A stretch of 64,000 bases of DNA from Acinetobacter sp. YWS30-1 (GCF_033558715.1 NZ_CP114606.1:2108001-2172000), one strand, 5' to 3'; shown: positions 36,020-45,584, counted from the stretch's first letter. A program made the numbers and translations. Notes: a model not told the origin generated them from the letters alone.

Positions 36020-36865
36020 TTAACCCTGGAAGTAGCGCAAGTCCAGTCGACCTTCATAAACATTGGCAGTTGGACCTGTCATCCAGACTACATCACCTTC
36101 TTTCCATTCAATCTGCAATTTACCACCCGCAAGTTCAATTTCGACCTTGCTAGATAACAAACCACGGCGCATACCAGACACTGCTGCAGCACAGGCACCT
36201 GTACCACAAGCCAGTGTTTCGCCTACACCACGCTCATAAACACGTAAACGGGCATGCTTTTCATCAATGATCTGCATAAATCCAGCATTAACGCGTGCAG
36301 GGAAACGCACATGAGATTCCACCTGTGGACCAATTTTAGCCACATCAGCAGTCAACACATCCGGAACAATCGTCACTGCATGTGGATTACCCATATTCAC
36401 CACATCAATCGTCAGTTTCTCACCACCCGCCAGATCGATGTCATACAGATTTTCCGGTTCTTCAGCCACGAATGGAATTTCCTGAGGTAGGAATTTTGGA
36501 TAACCCATATTCACTCGTACCCAGCCATTGGCACCAAGTTCAGGTTCCACGATTCCAGCTTTGGTCTGTACCTTGATTTTGGTTTTAGTCGTTAATTGAC
36601 GTTCATGCACGAAACGGGCAAAACAGCGCACACCATTACCGCACTGCTCAACTTCAGAACCATCCGCATTAAAAATACGGTATTTAAAATCTGCACTTGG
36701 AATATCAGGCGGTTCAACAATCAAGAGCTGGTCAAAACCCACACCAAAGTTACGATTTGCCAAGCGCTGAATAGTGAGAGTATCCAGATAAGCACGCTGG
36801 CTAATCAGGTCTACCACCATAAAATCATTGCCCAGGCCATGCATCTTGGTAAATTCAAGCAACAT
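36020..36865 (-). CDS. dapF: Diaminopimelate epimerase
   Basis: DapF converts LL-diaminopimelate to the meso form, used for peptidoglycan and by LysA for lysine. At 281 residues it is family length. The two catalytic cysteines are Cys75 ([15 protein letters not shown]) and Cys220 ([11 protein letters not shown]). It lies 12 bp after lysA, so substrate maker and user are co-transcribed. Confidence 0.97.
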   Translation of the reverse strand: MLLEFTKMHGLGNDFMVVDLISQRAYLDTLTIQRLANRNFGVGFDQLLIVEPPDIPSADFKYRIFNADGSEVEQCGNGVRCFARFVHERQLTTKTKIKVQTKAGIVEPELGANGWVRVNMGYPKFLPQEIPFVAEEPENLYDIDLAGGEKLTIDVVNMGNPHAVTIVPDVLTADVAKIGPQVESHVRFPARVNAGFMQIIDEKHARLRVYERGVGETLACGTGACAAAVSGMRRGLLSSKVEIELAGGKLQIEWKEGDVVWMTGPTANVYEGRLDLRYFQG

Positions 36866-36877
36866 TATTCAGTCTCC

Positions 36878-38122
36878 TTAAGGCAATAAACGCTCACGTT
36901 CCCAAAGTGATTCAACCGTTTCACGCTCACGAATCAGATGCGCCTGATCACCATCCACCATCACTTCAGCAGCACGGCCACGACTGTTATAGTTTGAACT
37001 CATTACGAAACCATATGCACCAGCCCCAAGAACTGCTAGTACATCATTTTCTTTAATGGCAAGCTCGCGTTCTTTGCCCAGGAAATCGCCTGTTTCACAG
37101 ATCGCGCCCACCACATCCCATTCTTTTGTTTCCACATCTGTACGCGGTGTCACAGACTGAATATCCATCCATGCTTCATATAAAGCTGGACGAATCAGGT
37201 CATTCATCGCGGCATCAATGATGGCAAAGTTACGGTGATTGGTTGGTTTCAGCAGATCCACTTTGGTCAGTAAAACACCTGCATTGGCAGAGATACTACG
37301 ACCCGGCTCCATATAAACTTTCAGGCCCAGTTTTTCTAAAGCCGGACGCATGGCATTGGCATATTCTTCAACCGATGGCGGTGTTTCATCTTTATATGTC
37401 ACACCCAGACCACCACCGATATCGATGTGTTTCAAGTTGATGCCCATGTCTTTTAGCTTGTCGATCATGACAATGACACGATCCAGCGCATCAACAAAAG
37501 GCTGAGTTTCAGTCAACTGCGAACCGATATGACAGTCAATCCCGACCACTTCAAGATTTGGCAATGATGCTGCATAAGCATAGGTATCAAATACGCTATC
37601 TGATGGAATACCAAATTTGTTTTCTTTTAAACCAGTGGAAATATATGGATGGGTTTTCGCATCAACATCCGGATTCACACGTAGAGAAATCGGCGCTTTA
37701 ACCTTAAGTTCAGCCGCTACTTTCTGAATACGATCCAGCTCGGCATAAGATTCCACATTAAAGCAGGCAATGCCGACTTCCAGTGCTTTCTTGATATCTG
37801 CTTCAGATTTACCCAGGCCTGAGAATACGATTTTTGAAGGCTCACCACCGGCTTTCAAGACACGAGCCAGTTCACCACCAGTCACGATATCGAAACCAGC
37901 ACCCTGCTTGGCCAATACATTCAATACCGCAAGATTAGAGTTTGACTTTACCGCAAAACAGATTTGATGATCGATAAAGCTAAAAGCACGGTCCATATCC
38001 AGATAATGCTTTTCAAAAGTTGCTTTTGAATAAACATAAAGTGGTGTGCCAAATTGCTCTGCGAGCTGTTGCAGTGAACATTGCTCAGCATGCAATACCC
38101 CATTAATGCGGGTGAAACTCAT
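36878..38122 (-). CDS. lysA: Diaminopimelate decarboxylase
   Basis: LysA decarboxylates meso-diaminopimelate to L-lysine with pyridoxal phosphate. The PLP lysine is Lys59 in CFAVKSNSN. The fold-III decarboxylase markers HIGSQLTE, DIGGGLGV and CETGDFLG are all present. At 414 residues it is the family length. It follows the LptM-like lipoprotein gene by 24 bp. Confidence 0.97.
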   Translation of the reverse strand: MSFTRINGVLHAEQCSLQQLAEQFGTPLYVYSKATFEKHYLDMDRAFSFIDHQICFAVKSNSNLAVLNVLAKQGAGFDIVTGGELARVLKAGGEPSKIVFSGLGKSEADIKKALEVGIACFNVESYAELDRIQKVAAELKVKAPISLRVNPDVDAKTHPYISTGLKENKFGIPSDSVFDTYAYAASLPNLEVVGIDCHIGSQLTETQPFVDALDRVIVMIDKLKDMGINLKHIDIGGGLGVTYKDETPPSVEEYANAMRPALEKLGLKVYMEPGRSISANAGVLLTKVDLLKPTNHRNFAIIDAAMNDLIRPALYEAWMDIQSVTPRTDVETKEWDVVGAICETGDFLGKERELAIKENDVLAVLGAGAYGFVMSSNYNSRGRAAEVMVDGDQAHLIRERETVESLWERERLLP

Positions 38123-38146
38123 GAATGTATCCTTTCTCTGAAAGTC

Positions 38147-38380
38147 TTAAGGAGATGGTGTTGAATCGGATTCAGCGGGCGCTTCAAATTGCTGCTTGAC
38201 CGGCGCATCCTGTTGTTCATCTGATACTTGCGGTGCAGATTCAGTATTTTTATAGAGTAAATACTTGGCACGTTTATCGTAGTTTGGATCATTTGGAAGA
38301 TGTAAAGCTCCCGACTGACCACAACCGACCAAGGCAAAACCGACTGTAATTAAACTGATGTAGCAAATGACCTGACGCAT
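38147..38380 (-). CDS. lptM: LptM-like lipoprotein (YifL family)
   Basis: A 77-residue lipoprotein. The signal peptide ends in the lipobox VGC, and the mature N terminus is CGQSGALHLPND, close to the CGLKGPLYLP pattern of LptM (formerly YifL), which helps the LptDE translocon mature. The start at ATG 38380 is set by AGGTGG 5-10 bp upstream and by the signal peptide; an earlier in-frame ATG at 38437 adds 19 residues before it. Gene order lptM-lysA-dapF is common in gamma-proteobacteria and supports the call. Confidence 0.78.
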   Translation of the reverse strand: MRQVICYISLITVGFALVGCGQSGALHLPNDPNYDKRAKYLLYKNTESAPQVSDEQQDAPVKQQFEAPAESDSTPSP

Positions 38381-38469
38381 CTGACCACCTATATGAGTAT
38401 TTTCGATGAAGTATAACGCGATCATCCGTATGACCAAAGCGCTAAACGCTAGAGAGTATATTCAGACAT

Positions 38470-38500
38470 AAAAAAACGCCAGCAGATCGCTGACGTTTTT
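38470..38500 (-). terminator. Terminator after the amino-acid permease gene
   Basis: The stem AACGYCAGC/GCTGACGTT has a short loop and A/T tracts on both sides (one wobble pair). It lies 12 bp past the permease stop codon. Confidence 0.85.
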
Positions 38501-38511
38501 ATTGATATGGA

Positions 38512-39915
38512 TTATTTATGTTTCTGTTTATATAAGCCTAAATATCCAATAATCAGCAAAATGAACCACACCGGGCTGACCATCAAGGCACGACGGGTAT
38601 CATCTTCCAGCGACAACACACCAATCATGCCGACAAAGAAAATAATCACGATCCAGCAAGTCACCAATCCACCAGGCAGCTTGAATATGGATTTAGCATG
38701 CAATTCCGGACGGGTACGGTAATAGATCATGTAGCTCCAGATAATGATCAGCCATACACAGATAAACAGAATAGTCGACAAAGTTGTTGCCAAAGTAAAT
38801 GCTTCAACCGTATTCGGCACGAAGTACTGTAATGCTGCACCGAGCAATAAACAGATCGCAGAGAAATACAAAGCATTCGCTGGAACGGCGCGCGAATTCA
38901 AACGACCAAAGGCTTTCGGTGCCTGTTCTTCACGAGATAAACCGAACAACATACGGCTGGTTGAGAACACTCCACTATTCATCGATGACATTACTGATGA
39001 CAGCACTACCAGGTTCATGATGATTGCAGCCGCCGCAATACCTGCCTGACTGAACAGATTCACAAACGGAGAAACATTTGGATTGATCTGATCCCATGGT
39101 GTTACTGACATCACAATGATCAGAGCCAGCACATAGAAAATAATAATACGGATCGGAATCGAGTTCACCGCTTTCGGCAAGTTACGCTCTGGATCTTTGG
39201 TTTCAGCAGCCGTAGTACCAACCAGCTCTACACCTACAAAGGCGAAAATCGCAATCTGGAAACCAGCCAGGAAACCCATAGTTCCTGTCGGGAATAAACC
39301 GCCATGATCCCAGATATGGGCAAATGAAGCGACCGTACCTGCATCATTAGTAAAGCCAGTAAAGATCATCCACAGACCCACACCAATCAAAACAATAATG
39401 GCGATAATCTTGATCAAAGCAAACCAGAATTCCATTTCACCAAACAGTTTCACGGTTGCCAGGTTCAAGCCCATAATGAAGACAATAGAGGCAATACTGA
39501 TCAGCACGCCTTCGCCCGGAGTAAATGGCAGGCCGTTATTAAAGAATTGCAGGTAATAGATAATGGCTGACAGATCCGCGATACCAATCGTGATCCAGCA
39601 TAACCAGTAGGTCCAGCCGACAAAATAACCTGCCCATGGCCCGATCAGATCGGTGGCAAAATCGATGAAAGATTTATATTGCAGATTGGATAACAGTAAC
39701 TCACCCAATGCGCGCATGACCAGAAACACCATAAAACCGATGATCATATAAATCACCAGAATGGATGGTCCTGCCAGGCTAATGGTTTTACCTGAACCCA
39801 TAAACAGGCCGGTGCCAATCGCACCCCCAATGGCAATTAACTGCAGGTGCCGGTTGGATAAACTACGCTGTAGCTCACCATCTTCCGATGATGAGTGACT
39901 ATATTTTTCTGACAT
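38512..39915 (-). CDS. Amino-acid permease (CycA-like, D-Ser/D-Ala/Gly type)
   Basis: A 467-residue permease of the APC superfamily with twelve hydrophobic helices. The N-terminal signature HLQLIAIGGAIGTGLFMGSG and the central GFQIAIFAFVGVELVG segment are typical of the AAT family. Overall it reads closest to CycA, which takes up D-serine, D-alanine and glycine by proton symport. The exact substrate is inference. It diverges from a Na+/alanine symporter gene, suggesting joint control. Confidence 0.87.
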   Translation of the reverse strand: MSEKYSHSSSEDGELQRSLSNRHLQLIAIGGAIGTGLFMGSGKTISLAGPSILVIYMIIGFMVFLVMRALGELLLSNLQYKSFIDFATDLIGPWAGYFVGWTYWLCWITIGIADLSAIIYYLQFFNNGLPFTPGEGVLISIASIVFIMGLNLATVKLFGEMEFWFALIKIIAIIVLIGVGLWMIFTGFTNDAGTVASFAHIWDHGGLFPTGTMGFLAGFQIAIFAFVGVELVGTTAAETKDPERNLPKAVNSIPIRIIIFYVLALIIVMSVTPWDQINPNVSPFVNLFSQAGIAAAAIIMNLVVLSSVMSSMNSGVFSTSRMLFGLSREEQAPKAFGRLNSRAVPANALYFSAICLLLGAALQYFVPNTVEAFTLATTLSTILFICVWLIIIWSYMIYYRTRPELHAKSIFKLPGGLVTCWIVIIFFVGMIGVLSLEDDTRRALMVSPVWFILLIIGYLGLYKQKHK

Positions 39916-40236
39916 TATTTCATTTCAACTTTGAGTTTTAATCGCGACAAATTAACGTAAAAAACATGGAATACAAAAAGAAAATTCGCATCATTTGTAT
40001 TTTCCAACTAATCTTGCAAGTTAATTTATTTTTCTTATATCAATATTCATTTATCTTTAGTCTTAGTTTTAAGGCGCAATGAATACAGGATTTTTCTTGT
40101 CAAAGCGCTGAAACTATGTAAAAAATAGAATACAAATCCGCCAATATTTGCGTTTAGGATGAGCGCGCATGGCATAGCAATTGCTTTTCAATCAACATCT
40201 CAAATAAAGCTGACACGGATAAATAAGAAGAAATTT
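39916..40236. promoter_or_regulatory. Divergent regulatory region with repeated AATACAAA motif
   Basis: This 321-bp region separates the two transporter genes. AATACAAA occurs at 39970-39977 and 40129-40136 on the plus strand, and inverted (TTTGTATT) at 39994-40001. A related AATACAGG lies near 40082. The first and inverted copies form a dyad with a 16-bp spacer. This is a candidate operator cluster for a shared regulator. Confidence 0.35.
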
Positions 40237-41583
40237 ATGCAAAATTTACAAAGCATCATGGAAACCGTCAGTGGCTGGGTCTGGGGCCCATATATGCTGG
40301 TCCTCATTGTCGGTACCGGTATATTCCTGACCTTCCGCCTGCTGTTCTGGCAGTTCCGCATGTTGCCACTGGCCTTTAAACAGGTTTTTGGCAAACACCC
40401 TTCGCATGAAGGCGATATTTCCCAGTTTGGCTCACTGATGACCGCACTGTCAGCTACCATCGGTACCGGTAATATTGCCGGTGTGGCAACTGCCTGTGTA
40501 CTGGGTGGTCCTGGGGCCGTATTCTGGATGTGGATGACTGCCCTGTTCGGAATGGCAACCAAATATGGCGAAGGTGTACTGGCCGTCAAATACCGGGTTA
40601 AAAATGAACGCGGTGAAATGTCTGGCGGTCCAATGTATTACATTGAGCGTGGCCTGAAATGGAAATGGCTGGCGCTGATCTTTGCGTTCTTTGGTGCTGT
40701 CGCATCTTTCGGAATTGGTAGTTCAGTTCAGTCCAACACTGTTGCACTTGCAGTAGAAAATGGTTTCGGTCTGGAAACCTGGGTTACAGGTATCGTGATC
40801 ACTGCGTTTTCTGCACTGGTAATTCTAGGCGGGATTAAGTGGATTTCTAGAGCTGCTTCCTTCATCGTTCCAATTATGGCGATTGGTTATGTGGCGGGCG
40901 GTCTGATCATTATTTTCACCCATCTCGATTTAGTGGGCCCTGCACTGAAAATGATTTTCACCTATGCCTTTACTGGTGAAGCTGCCGTAGGTGGTGCGAT
41001 TGGTGCGGCGATTCGTTATGGTGTCGCGCGTGGTGTCTTCTCGAATGAAGCTGGTATGGGTTCGGCACCGATTGCCGCTGCTGCTGCAAAAACCGATCAT
41101 CCTGCCCGTCAAGGTCTGGTTTCCATGACCGGAACTTTTATTGACACGATTATTGTCTGTTCGATTACCGGTATTGTCCTGGTAATGGGCTTCATCATGG
41201 CCGGCAGTGATTTTGGTGGACAAACCGGTGCTGTTCTGACCGTTTCTACATTTAACAAACTGCTGCCAGGTGTTGGTGGCTGGATTGTGACCTTCGGCAT
41301 TATCTTCTTCGCCTATTCCACCATTTTAGGCTGGAGCTACTACGGCGAAAAATGTGCCACCTATCTGCTCGGTGAGAAATTTGTATTCCCTTATCGCATC
41401 ATCTATATCCTGTCAGTATTTATTGGCTGTGTAGCGACACTAGATCTGGTCTGGCTGTTTGCAGATACCTTCAACGGTTTGATGGCGATTCCAAACTTGA
41501 TCGGCCTGTTACTACTGTCTGGAGTGATCGTGAAAGAATCCAAAGATTTTATTGCTCGCCGTAAATCAGGTGAATTGTATTAA
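40237..41583 (+). CDS. Sodium:alanine symporter family protein (AGCS)
   Basis: A 448-residue Na+-coupled amino-acid symporter (AgcS/DagA family) with about ten helices. The family signature GGPGAVFWMWMTALFGMATK and the GTGNIAGVATAC ligand-site loop are present. The start is placed at ATG 40237 (MQNLQSIMETVSGWVW), which matches the family N terminus; an in-frame ATG at 40159 would add 26 poorly conserved residues. The substrate is probably alanine or glycine. Confidence 0.9.
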   Translation: MQNLQSIMETVSGWVWGPYMLVLIVGTGIFLTFRLLFWQFRMLPLAFKQVFGKHPSHEGDISQFGSLMTALSATIGTGNIAGVATACVLGGPGAVFWMWMTALFGMATKYGEGVLAVKYRVKNERGEMSGGPMYYIERGLKWKWLALIFAFFGAVASFGIGSSVQSNTVALAVENGFGLETWVTGIVITAFSALVILGGIKWISRAASFIVPIMAIGYVAGGLIIIFTHLDLVGPALKMIFTYAFTGEAAVGGAIGAAIRYGVARGVFSNEAGMGSAPIAAAAAKTDHPARQGLVSMTGTFIDTIIVCSITGIVLVMGFIMAGSDFGGQTGAVLTVSTFNKLLPGVGGWIVTFGIIFFAYSTILGWSYYGEKCATYLLGEKFVFPYRIIYILSVFIGCVATLDLVWLFADTFNGLMAIPNLIGLLLLSGVIVKESKDFIARRKSGELY

Positions 41584-41603
41584 TAAAATTTAAAACCCTT
41601 AAT

Positions 41604-41632
41604 AAAAAAGCCACTTTCTTAGTGGCTTTTTT
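41604..41632. terminator. Bidirectional terminator after the symporter gene
   Basis: The stem AAGCCACT/AGTGGCTT with loop TTCTT is flanked by A6 and T6 between convergent genes. Confidence 0.88.
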
Positions 41633-41655
41633 ATTATTTAAGTTTGCTAAAAATA

Positions 41656-42087
41656 TCAGTTCACACGGCCAGAAAATTCATCGTCATCATCATGGGCTTG
41701 ATTTAGATTTAAGAATTCTTCACGATCGGCTTCAATTTCCAGCGCAGTTTCTAGAGATAATACAAAGAACAGCACTCCCGGAATCTTCATTTCCCCTTCG
41801 GCATCTTCAAGATGTTCACTAACCATTTGGTAAATTGGATGGGCTTCATCAAATGGTACATCGATATAAAGATCACCTGAATAACTTTCAATTACGCCAG
41901 GCTGTTCTATGCCCATACAGGGTGCAAAATTAATTTGGCGTTGCTCTAGCCATTCCATCAGGTTCTGACGTAAATGATAGGACTCAGCATCTGCATTTTC
42001 ATGTTCGTAATTTTCAAAATGTACAAATAATACATCACGGTCTTTTTCACGTGCGATCGCATCGATATGTTTTAAAAGTTGTGGCAT
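41656..42087 (-). CDS. Acidic hypothetical protein (143 aa)
   Basis: I do not recognise this protein. It is soluble and strongly acidic, with a DDDDE run near residues 133-137. It contains VLFVHFENYEHENADA, and GDLYIDVPFDEAHPIYQMVSEHLED in part. It is a single-gene unit whose start lies 190 bp from radA's. The good codon bias and absence of a competing frame support it being a real gene. Confidence 0.65.
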   Translation of the reverse strand: MPQLLKHIDAIAREKDRDVLFVHFENYEHENADAESYHLRQNLMEWLEQRQINFAPCMGIEQPGVIESYSGDLYIDVPFDEAHPIYQMVSEHLEDAEGEMKIPGVLFFVLSLETALEIEADREEFLNLNQAHDDDDEFSGRVN

Positions 42088-42277
42088 GTCAGGTTTCCTG
42101 TACCCGTGATGAATTTTCTCATTATAGAAGGTATTTTACTTTCATGTAGAAAGGTGCATCCATAAGCGTCATATGTTGACGTAAATCACTGACTTTTTCA
42201 GCGAAAGGTCTTGGTTTTCAGTCTCATTCACCGCTATGCTGTAGCCCCCCCATTCCCAATATTTATTTTCGGAAATT

Positions 42278-43666
42278 ATGGCTAAAGCAAAAAGTGTGTA
42301 TCGTTGTGAACAATGTGGAGTTGACCATCCCAAATGGGCGGGTCAGTGTTCTGAATGTGGGGAATGGAACAGTCTGGTAGAAGTCAGTATTGCGCCTGCA
42401 ACGACACATCGTGCTCAGCCAAAAATTGGGGGCTATGCCGGTCAGGCAGCAGCGATTACCACCTTAAACAAAGTCTCCGTTTCACATGAAACCCGTCTGC
42501 AAACCGGGATTGGCGAATTTGACCGAGTCTTAGGCGGTGGTCTGGTCACAGGTTCCGTGGTGCTAATTGGTGGTGACCCGGGGATTGGTAAGTCAACTAT
42601 CCTATTGCAAACCGCAACCCATATGGCAGCAGGCAATAGCTCTGCCCTGTATGTGACAGGTGAAGAATCTTTATCTCAGGTGGCATTACGCGCCCAGCGT
42701 CTGGATTTACCAACCGACCAGTTAAAAGTCATGGCAGAAACCTGTGTGGAACGCATTTGCGAGGTGCTTGCACAGGAACGTCCTGCTGTTGCGATTCTGG
42801 ACTCGATTCAGACTTTATATACCGAAACCTTGCAGTCTGCGCCAGGTGGAGTCTCACAGATCCGTGAGTCTGCCGCCCTATTGACCCGTTTTGCCAAAAA
42901 TAGCGGCACTGCCCTGTTTATTGTCGGTCATGTGACCAAAGAAGGTGCCTTAGCAGGTCCGCGTGTACTGGAACATATGGTGGACTGTGTGCTGTATTTT
43001 GAAGGCCAGTCGGATTCTCGTTACCGTATGATCCGCGCAGTCAAAAACCGTTTTGGTGCAGTCAATGAGCTCGGTGTATTTGGCATGACCGATAAAGGTC
43101 TGCGTGAAGTTGCCAATCCATCTGCCATTTTCCTCAGTCGTTATGATGAAGCGATTCCAGGTTCCATCGTCATGATCAGCCGTGAAGGGACTCGCCCACT
43201 TTTGGTTGAAGTTCAGGCTTTGGTCGATGATGCCCATGGCCAGCCACGCCGTGTAGCCTTGGGGTTAGAGCAGAATCGTCTGAATATGCTGCTCGCCGTG
43301 ATGCATCGTCATGGTGGTGTTCAAACATCTGGTCAGGATGTCTATGTCAATATCGTCGGTGGTTTAAAGATTACTGAAACCGGTTCTGACTTGGCTGTAC
43401 TTTTAGCCTGTGCATCCAGTATCCGGACTAAAGCCTTGCCTCAGCAACTCGCTGTTTTTGGTGAAGTTGGTCTTTCTGGCGAAATTCGTCCGGTGCCGAA
43501 TGGTCAGGAGCGTCTGAAGGAAGCCGTTAAACACGGTTTTAAATATATTATTTTGCCGCGTGCCAATGCACCGCAAAAACCGATTCCCGGCGTGCAGGTC
43601 ATTGCTGTAGCCCGATTGCATGAGGCTCTGAGTGAAGCAATGAGCCTAAGTGATGAACTCAGCTAG
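42278..43666 (+). CDS. radA: DNA repair protein RadA
   Basis: RadA is a RecA-related ATPase that drives branch migration in recombination, including during natural transformation. The 462-residue protein has the N-terminal C4 zinc finger (Cys10, 13, 24, 27), Walker A GGDPGIGKST (98-107), the RadA-specific KNRFG motif (256-260) and a C-terminal Lon-protease-like domain. Together with comEC it could support natural competence. Confidence 0.97.
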   Translation: MAKAKSVYRCEQCGVDHPKWAGQCSECGEWNSLVEVSIAPATTHRAQPKIGGYAGQAAAITTLNKVSVSHETRLQTGIGEFDRVLGGGLVTGSVVLIGGDPGIGKSTILLQTATHMAAGNSSALYVTGEESLSQVALRAQRLDLPTDQLKVMAETCVERICEVLAQERPAVAILDSIQTLYTETLQSAPGGVSQIRESAALLTRFAKNSGTALFIVGHVTKEGALAGPRVLEHMVDCVLYFEGQSDSRYRMIRAVKNRFGAVNELGVFGMTDKGLREVANPSAIFLSRYDEAIPGSIVMISREGTRPLLVEVQALVDDAHGQPRRVALGLEQNRLNMLLAVMHRHGGVQTSGQDVYVNIVGGLKITETGSDLAVLLACASSIRTKALPQQLAVFGEVGLSGEIRPVPNGQERLKEAVKHGFKYIILPRANAPQKPIPGVQVIAVARLHEALSEAMSLSDELS

Positions 43667-43711
43667 TTTTAATCGATAAATCTTGCGAAAAGCCTAAAAA
43701 AATACACATTT

Positions 43712-43741
43712 TTGATTGAAATCCCCTATAAAGCCTATATA
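43712..43741 (+). promoter_or_regulatory. Candidate promoter for the Tim44-like gene
   Basis: TTGATT at 43712-43717 and TATATA at 43736-43741 are 18 bp apart, giving a leader of about 35 nt to the ATG at 43784. Confidence 0.5.
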
Positions 43742-43783
43742 AATAGAGTATTCAAATAAGTTTTTTTCACATAGGAAAATTGA

Positions 43784-44788
43784 ATGGAAGTTCGACAGCG
43801 TGGTTTGATTGCAGGTCTTTTAACAGCAGCATTACTGGTTGCTCCTTTAACTGCTGAAGCAAAACGTGCCGGTGGCGGTAAAAGCCATGGTATGCAACGT
43901 TCTGCTGCGCCTACTCAATCTTATCAACAACCTCGTCAAGCTGCGCCAGCACAACAGGCTCCAGCCGCTGGTGCTGCAACTCAGCAAAGATCTGGCCCAG
44001 GTGTAGGTAGTATGGTTGCTGCCGGTGTAGCAGGTGCTGCCGTGGGTGCGGTTGCTGCCAATGCGCTGGCTGATGACAAAGAAGTACAAGCGGCTTCTGA
44101 AGCTCAAGCAGCTCAACAGCAACAAGAGGAAAAAGGTGGTATTCCTGGCTGGATCTGGATCTTGCTTGCTGCCGCTGTTGCCTTCTTCATTTTCCGTAAG
44201 ATGGGCGCAAAAAAAAAAGTAGCTTCTAATCCATACGCTCCAAATAGTGGTGCTGGTCATTCAGCACCATTTGGTCAGACACCTCCTCGCGGTGGTGACA
44301 ATACCAATATTTTTGGTCAGAACGTGGGTGGTAGCACGCCAAGCACAAATGCTCCGTTTGGTTCAGCTCCGGTAAATAATGCGCCATTTGGTGCAGCCTA
44401 TACCAATAGCGGCAACCAGCTTCCAGATGGTACAGAACCTGCGACTTTCTTACGTGTTGCACGTCAGCGCTTCAACCACATTCAGTCAATGAATACGGCG
44501 AGCAACATTTCAGAAATTAAACGTTACCTGACCCCTGATCTTTACCAGTCGATGTATAACGATATTATGGCAAATCAGGATCAGGACGTAGCTGAGTTCT
44601 CTAACCTGAATGCAATGGTTGTGGATTCATCGAATGAGAATGGTCAATACGTAGTAAGCGTACGCTTCACTGGTACTGTAAGTGAAGACTTGAATAGCCA
44701 ACCTCAACCGTTTGCTGAAATCTGGCACTTTGTCAAACCTGCCGGTTCTCAACAAGATTGGGTGGTTGCAGGAATCCAGCAAGACTAA
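43784..44788 (+). CDS. Tim44-like domain protein
   Basis: A 334-residue exported or membrane protein. A signal peptide covers residues 1-27 (ending TAEAKR). An Ala/Gln/Pro-rich low-complexity stretch runs to about 115, with a small hydrophobic helix (VGSMVAAGVAGAAVGAVAAN) inside. A membrane helix (IPGWIWILLAAAVAFFIF) at about 122-139 is followed by KKK, then a Gly/Asn/Pro linker. The last 120 residues (TFLRVARQRFNHIQ onward) form the Tim44/Mba1-like domain. The role in bacteria is unclear. It has its own promoter and terminator. Confidence 0.82.
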   Translation: MEVRQRGLIAGLLTAALLVAPLTAEAKRAGGGKSHGMQRSAAPTQSYQQPRQAAPAQQAPAAGAATQQRSGPGVGSMVAAGVAGAAVGAVAANALADDKEVQAASEAQAAQQQQEEKGGIPGWIWILLAAAVAFFIFRKMGAKKKVASNPYAPNSGAGHSAPFGQTPPRGGDNTNIFGQNVGGSTPSTNAPFGSAPVNNAPFGAAYTNSGNQLPDGTEPATFLRVARQRFNHIQSMNTASNISEIKRYLTPDLYQSMYNDIMANQDQDVAEFSNLNAMVVDSSNENGQYVVSVRFTGTVSEDLNSQPQPFAEIWHFVKPAGSQQDWVVAGIQQD

Positions 44789-44813
44789 ATTCTTATCTCA
44801 TTAATCGTATATC

Positions 44814-44840
44814 AACAGCGGCTTTCGGGCCGCTGTTTTG
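44814..44840 (+). terminator. Terminator after the Tim44-like gene
   Basis: The perfect 9-bp stem AACAGCGGC/GCCGCTGTT with a 6-base loop is followed by TTTG. It lies 26 bp past the stop. Confidence 0.8.
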
Positions 44841-44963
44841 CTTTCTGAATCATTGAAAAATATTTAAATTTATTCTTGTTCTCTTTCTATTCGTTTTATT
44901 GTTATTCCTCTAAACAAATAGCTTAGTTTGCGTGTTTTAAGCTCTATCAGTCGACTTTTATAC

Positions 44964-44991
44964 AAAAGCCAGTTTTCGGATTGGCTTTTTT
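44964..44991 (+). terminator. Second, orphan terminator before the Sel1-repeat gene
   Basis: The stem AAAAGCCA/TGGCTTTT with a loop of about 10 bases is followed by T's. The Tim44-like transcript already ends 120 bp earlier, so this one has no obvious gene. It may be a back-up or end a small RNA encoded at 44845-44963. Confidence 0.55.
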
Positions 44992-45037
44992 ATTTTGAAC
45001 CTTTTAATCTAGATACAAAGATATTTGAGATACTGAC

Positions 45038-45562
45038 ATGACTGAGCGTGTTTCTCCCCCTGCCACGCTGGCAAACCGCGCACTGGCAGGCAATGCCGAA
45101 GCCCAATTTGAGCTTGCCGAACTCTATATGCAAAGCGAGCATGACGAAGACATCATGCTGGCTGAAGAATGGGCATTGAAAGCAGCCAATGGCGGCTGGG
45201 TTGAAGCCATGTACTGGCTCGGTGAGGGTTATACGGTTTATGCCAAAGAAATCGCTGAGGAAGACCCTGAAGATTCTAAAGCTCACTTTGAGTTAGCCTA
45301 TTACTGGTTGAGTAAAGCCAATTTCGAAAAACACCCTGCGGCAACTTTAGAGCTAGCTGGCTTTTACCGACGTGGTGATGTGGTCGAAAAAGATGTCGAA
45401 AAATCCATTGCTCTTGTAAAGCAAGCAGCTGAATGGGGCGAAGTTCAAGCCATGCGTGATCTTGCCTTTATTTATGCCAATGGTCTTGGTGTGGTCGCTG
45501 ATGACCTACAGGCAGATTACTGGACTAAGAAAGCAGATGAAATTGAGCAGGACATAGAATAA
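45038..45562 (+). CDS. Sel1-like repeat protein
   Basis: A 174-residue soluble protein made of Sel1/TPR-type helical repeats: LANRALAGNAEAQFELAEL, a segment around GGWVEAMYWLGEGY, another around HPAATLELAGFYRRGD, and a last one around WGEVQAMRDLAFIYANGLG. Sel1 repeats bind other proteins; the partner is unknown. There is no signal peptide. An IS has inserted 10-22 bp downstream of its stop, splitting its terminator. Confidence 0.82.
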   Translation: MTERVSPPATLANRALAGNAEAQFELAELYMQSEHDEDIMLAEEWALKAANGGWVEAMYWLGEGYTVYAKEIAEEDPEDSKAHFELAYYWLSKANFEKHPAATLELAGFYRRGDVVEKDVEKSIALVKQAAEWGEVQAMRDLAFIYANGLGVVADDLQADYWTKKADEIEQDIE

Positions 45563-45572
45563 ATAAAAAGCC
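45562..45572 (+). other. 5' arm of the Sel1-gene terminator, separated by the IS
   Basis: The sequence ending AAAAAGCC before the left target duplicate and the GGGCTTTTTT after the right one (46985-46994) would join as a stem AAAAAGCCC/GGGCTTTTTT around a 10-base loop if the IS and one duplicate were removed. That is a textbook intrinsic terminator, now split. Confidence 0.75.
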
Positions 45573-45584
45573 CGTCAGATGATG
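45573..45584. repeat. Left 12-bp target-site duplication
   Basis: CGTCAGATGATG directly precedes the left inverted repeat and recurs exactly at 46976-46987 after the right one. Confidence 0.95.

Noticed and set aside
40200..41300. Open frames antisense to the AGCS symporter
   Set aside because: They are shadow frames of a confirmed membrane-protein gene with no independent support.
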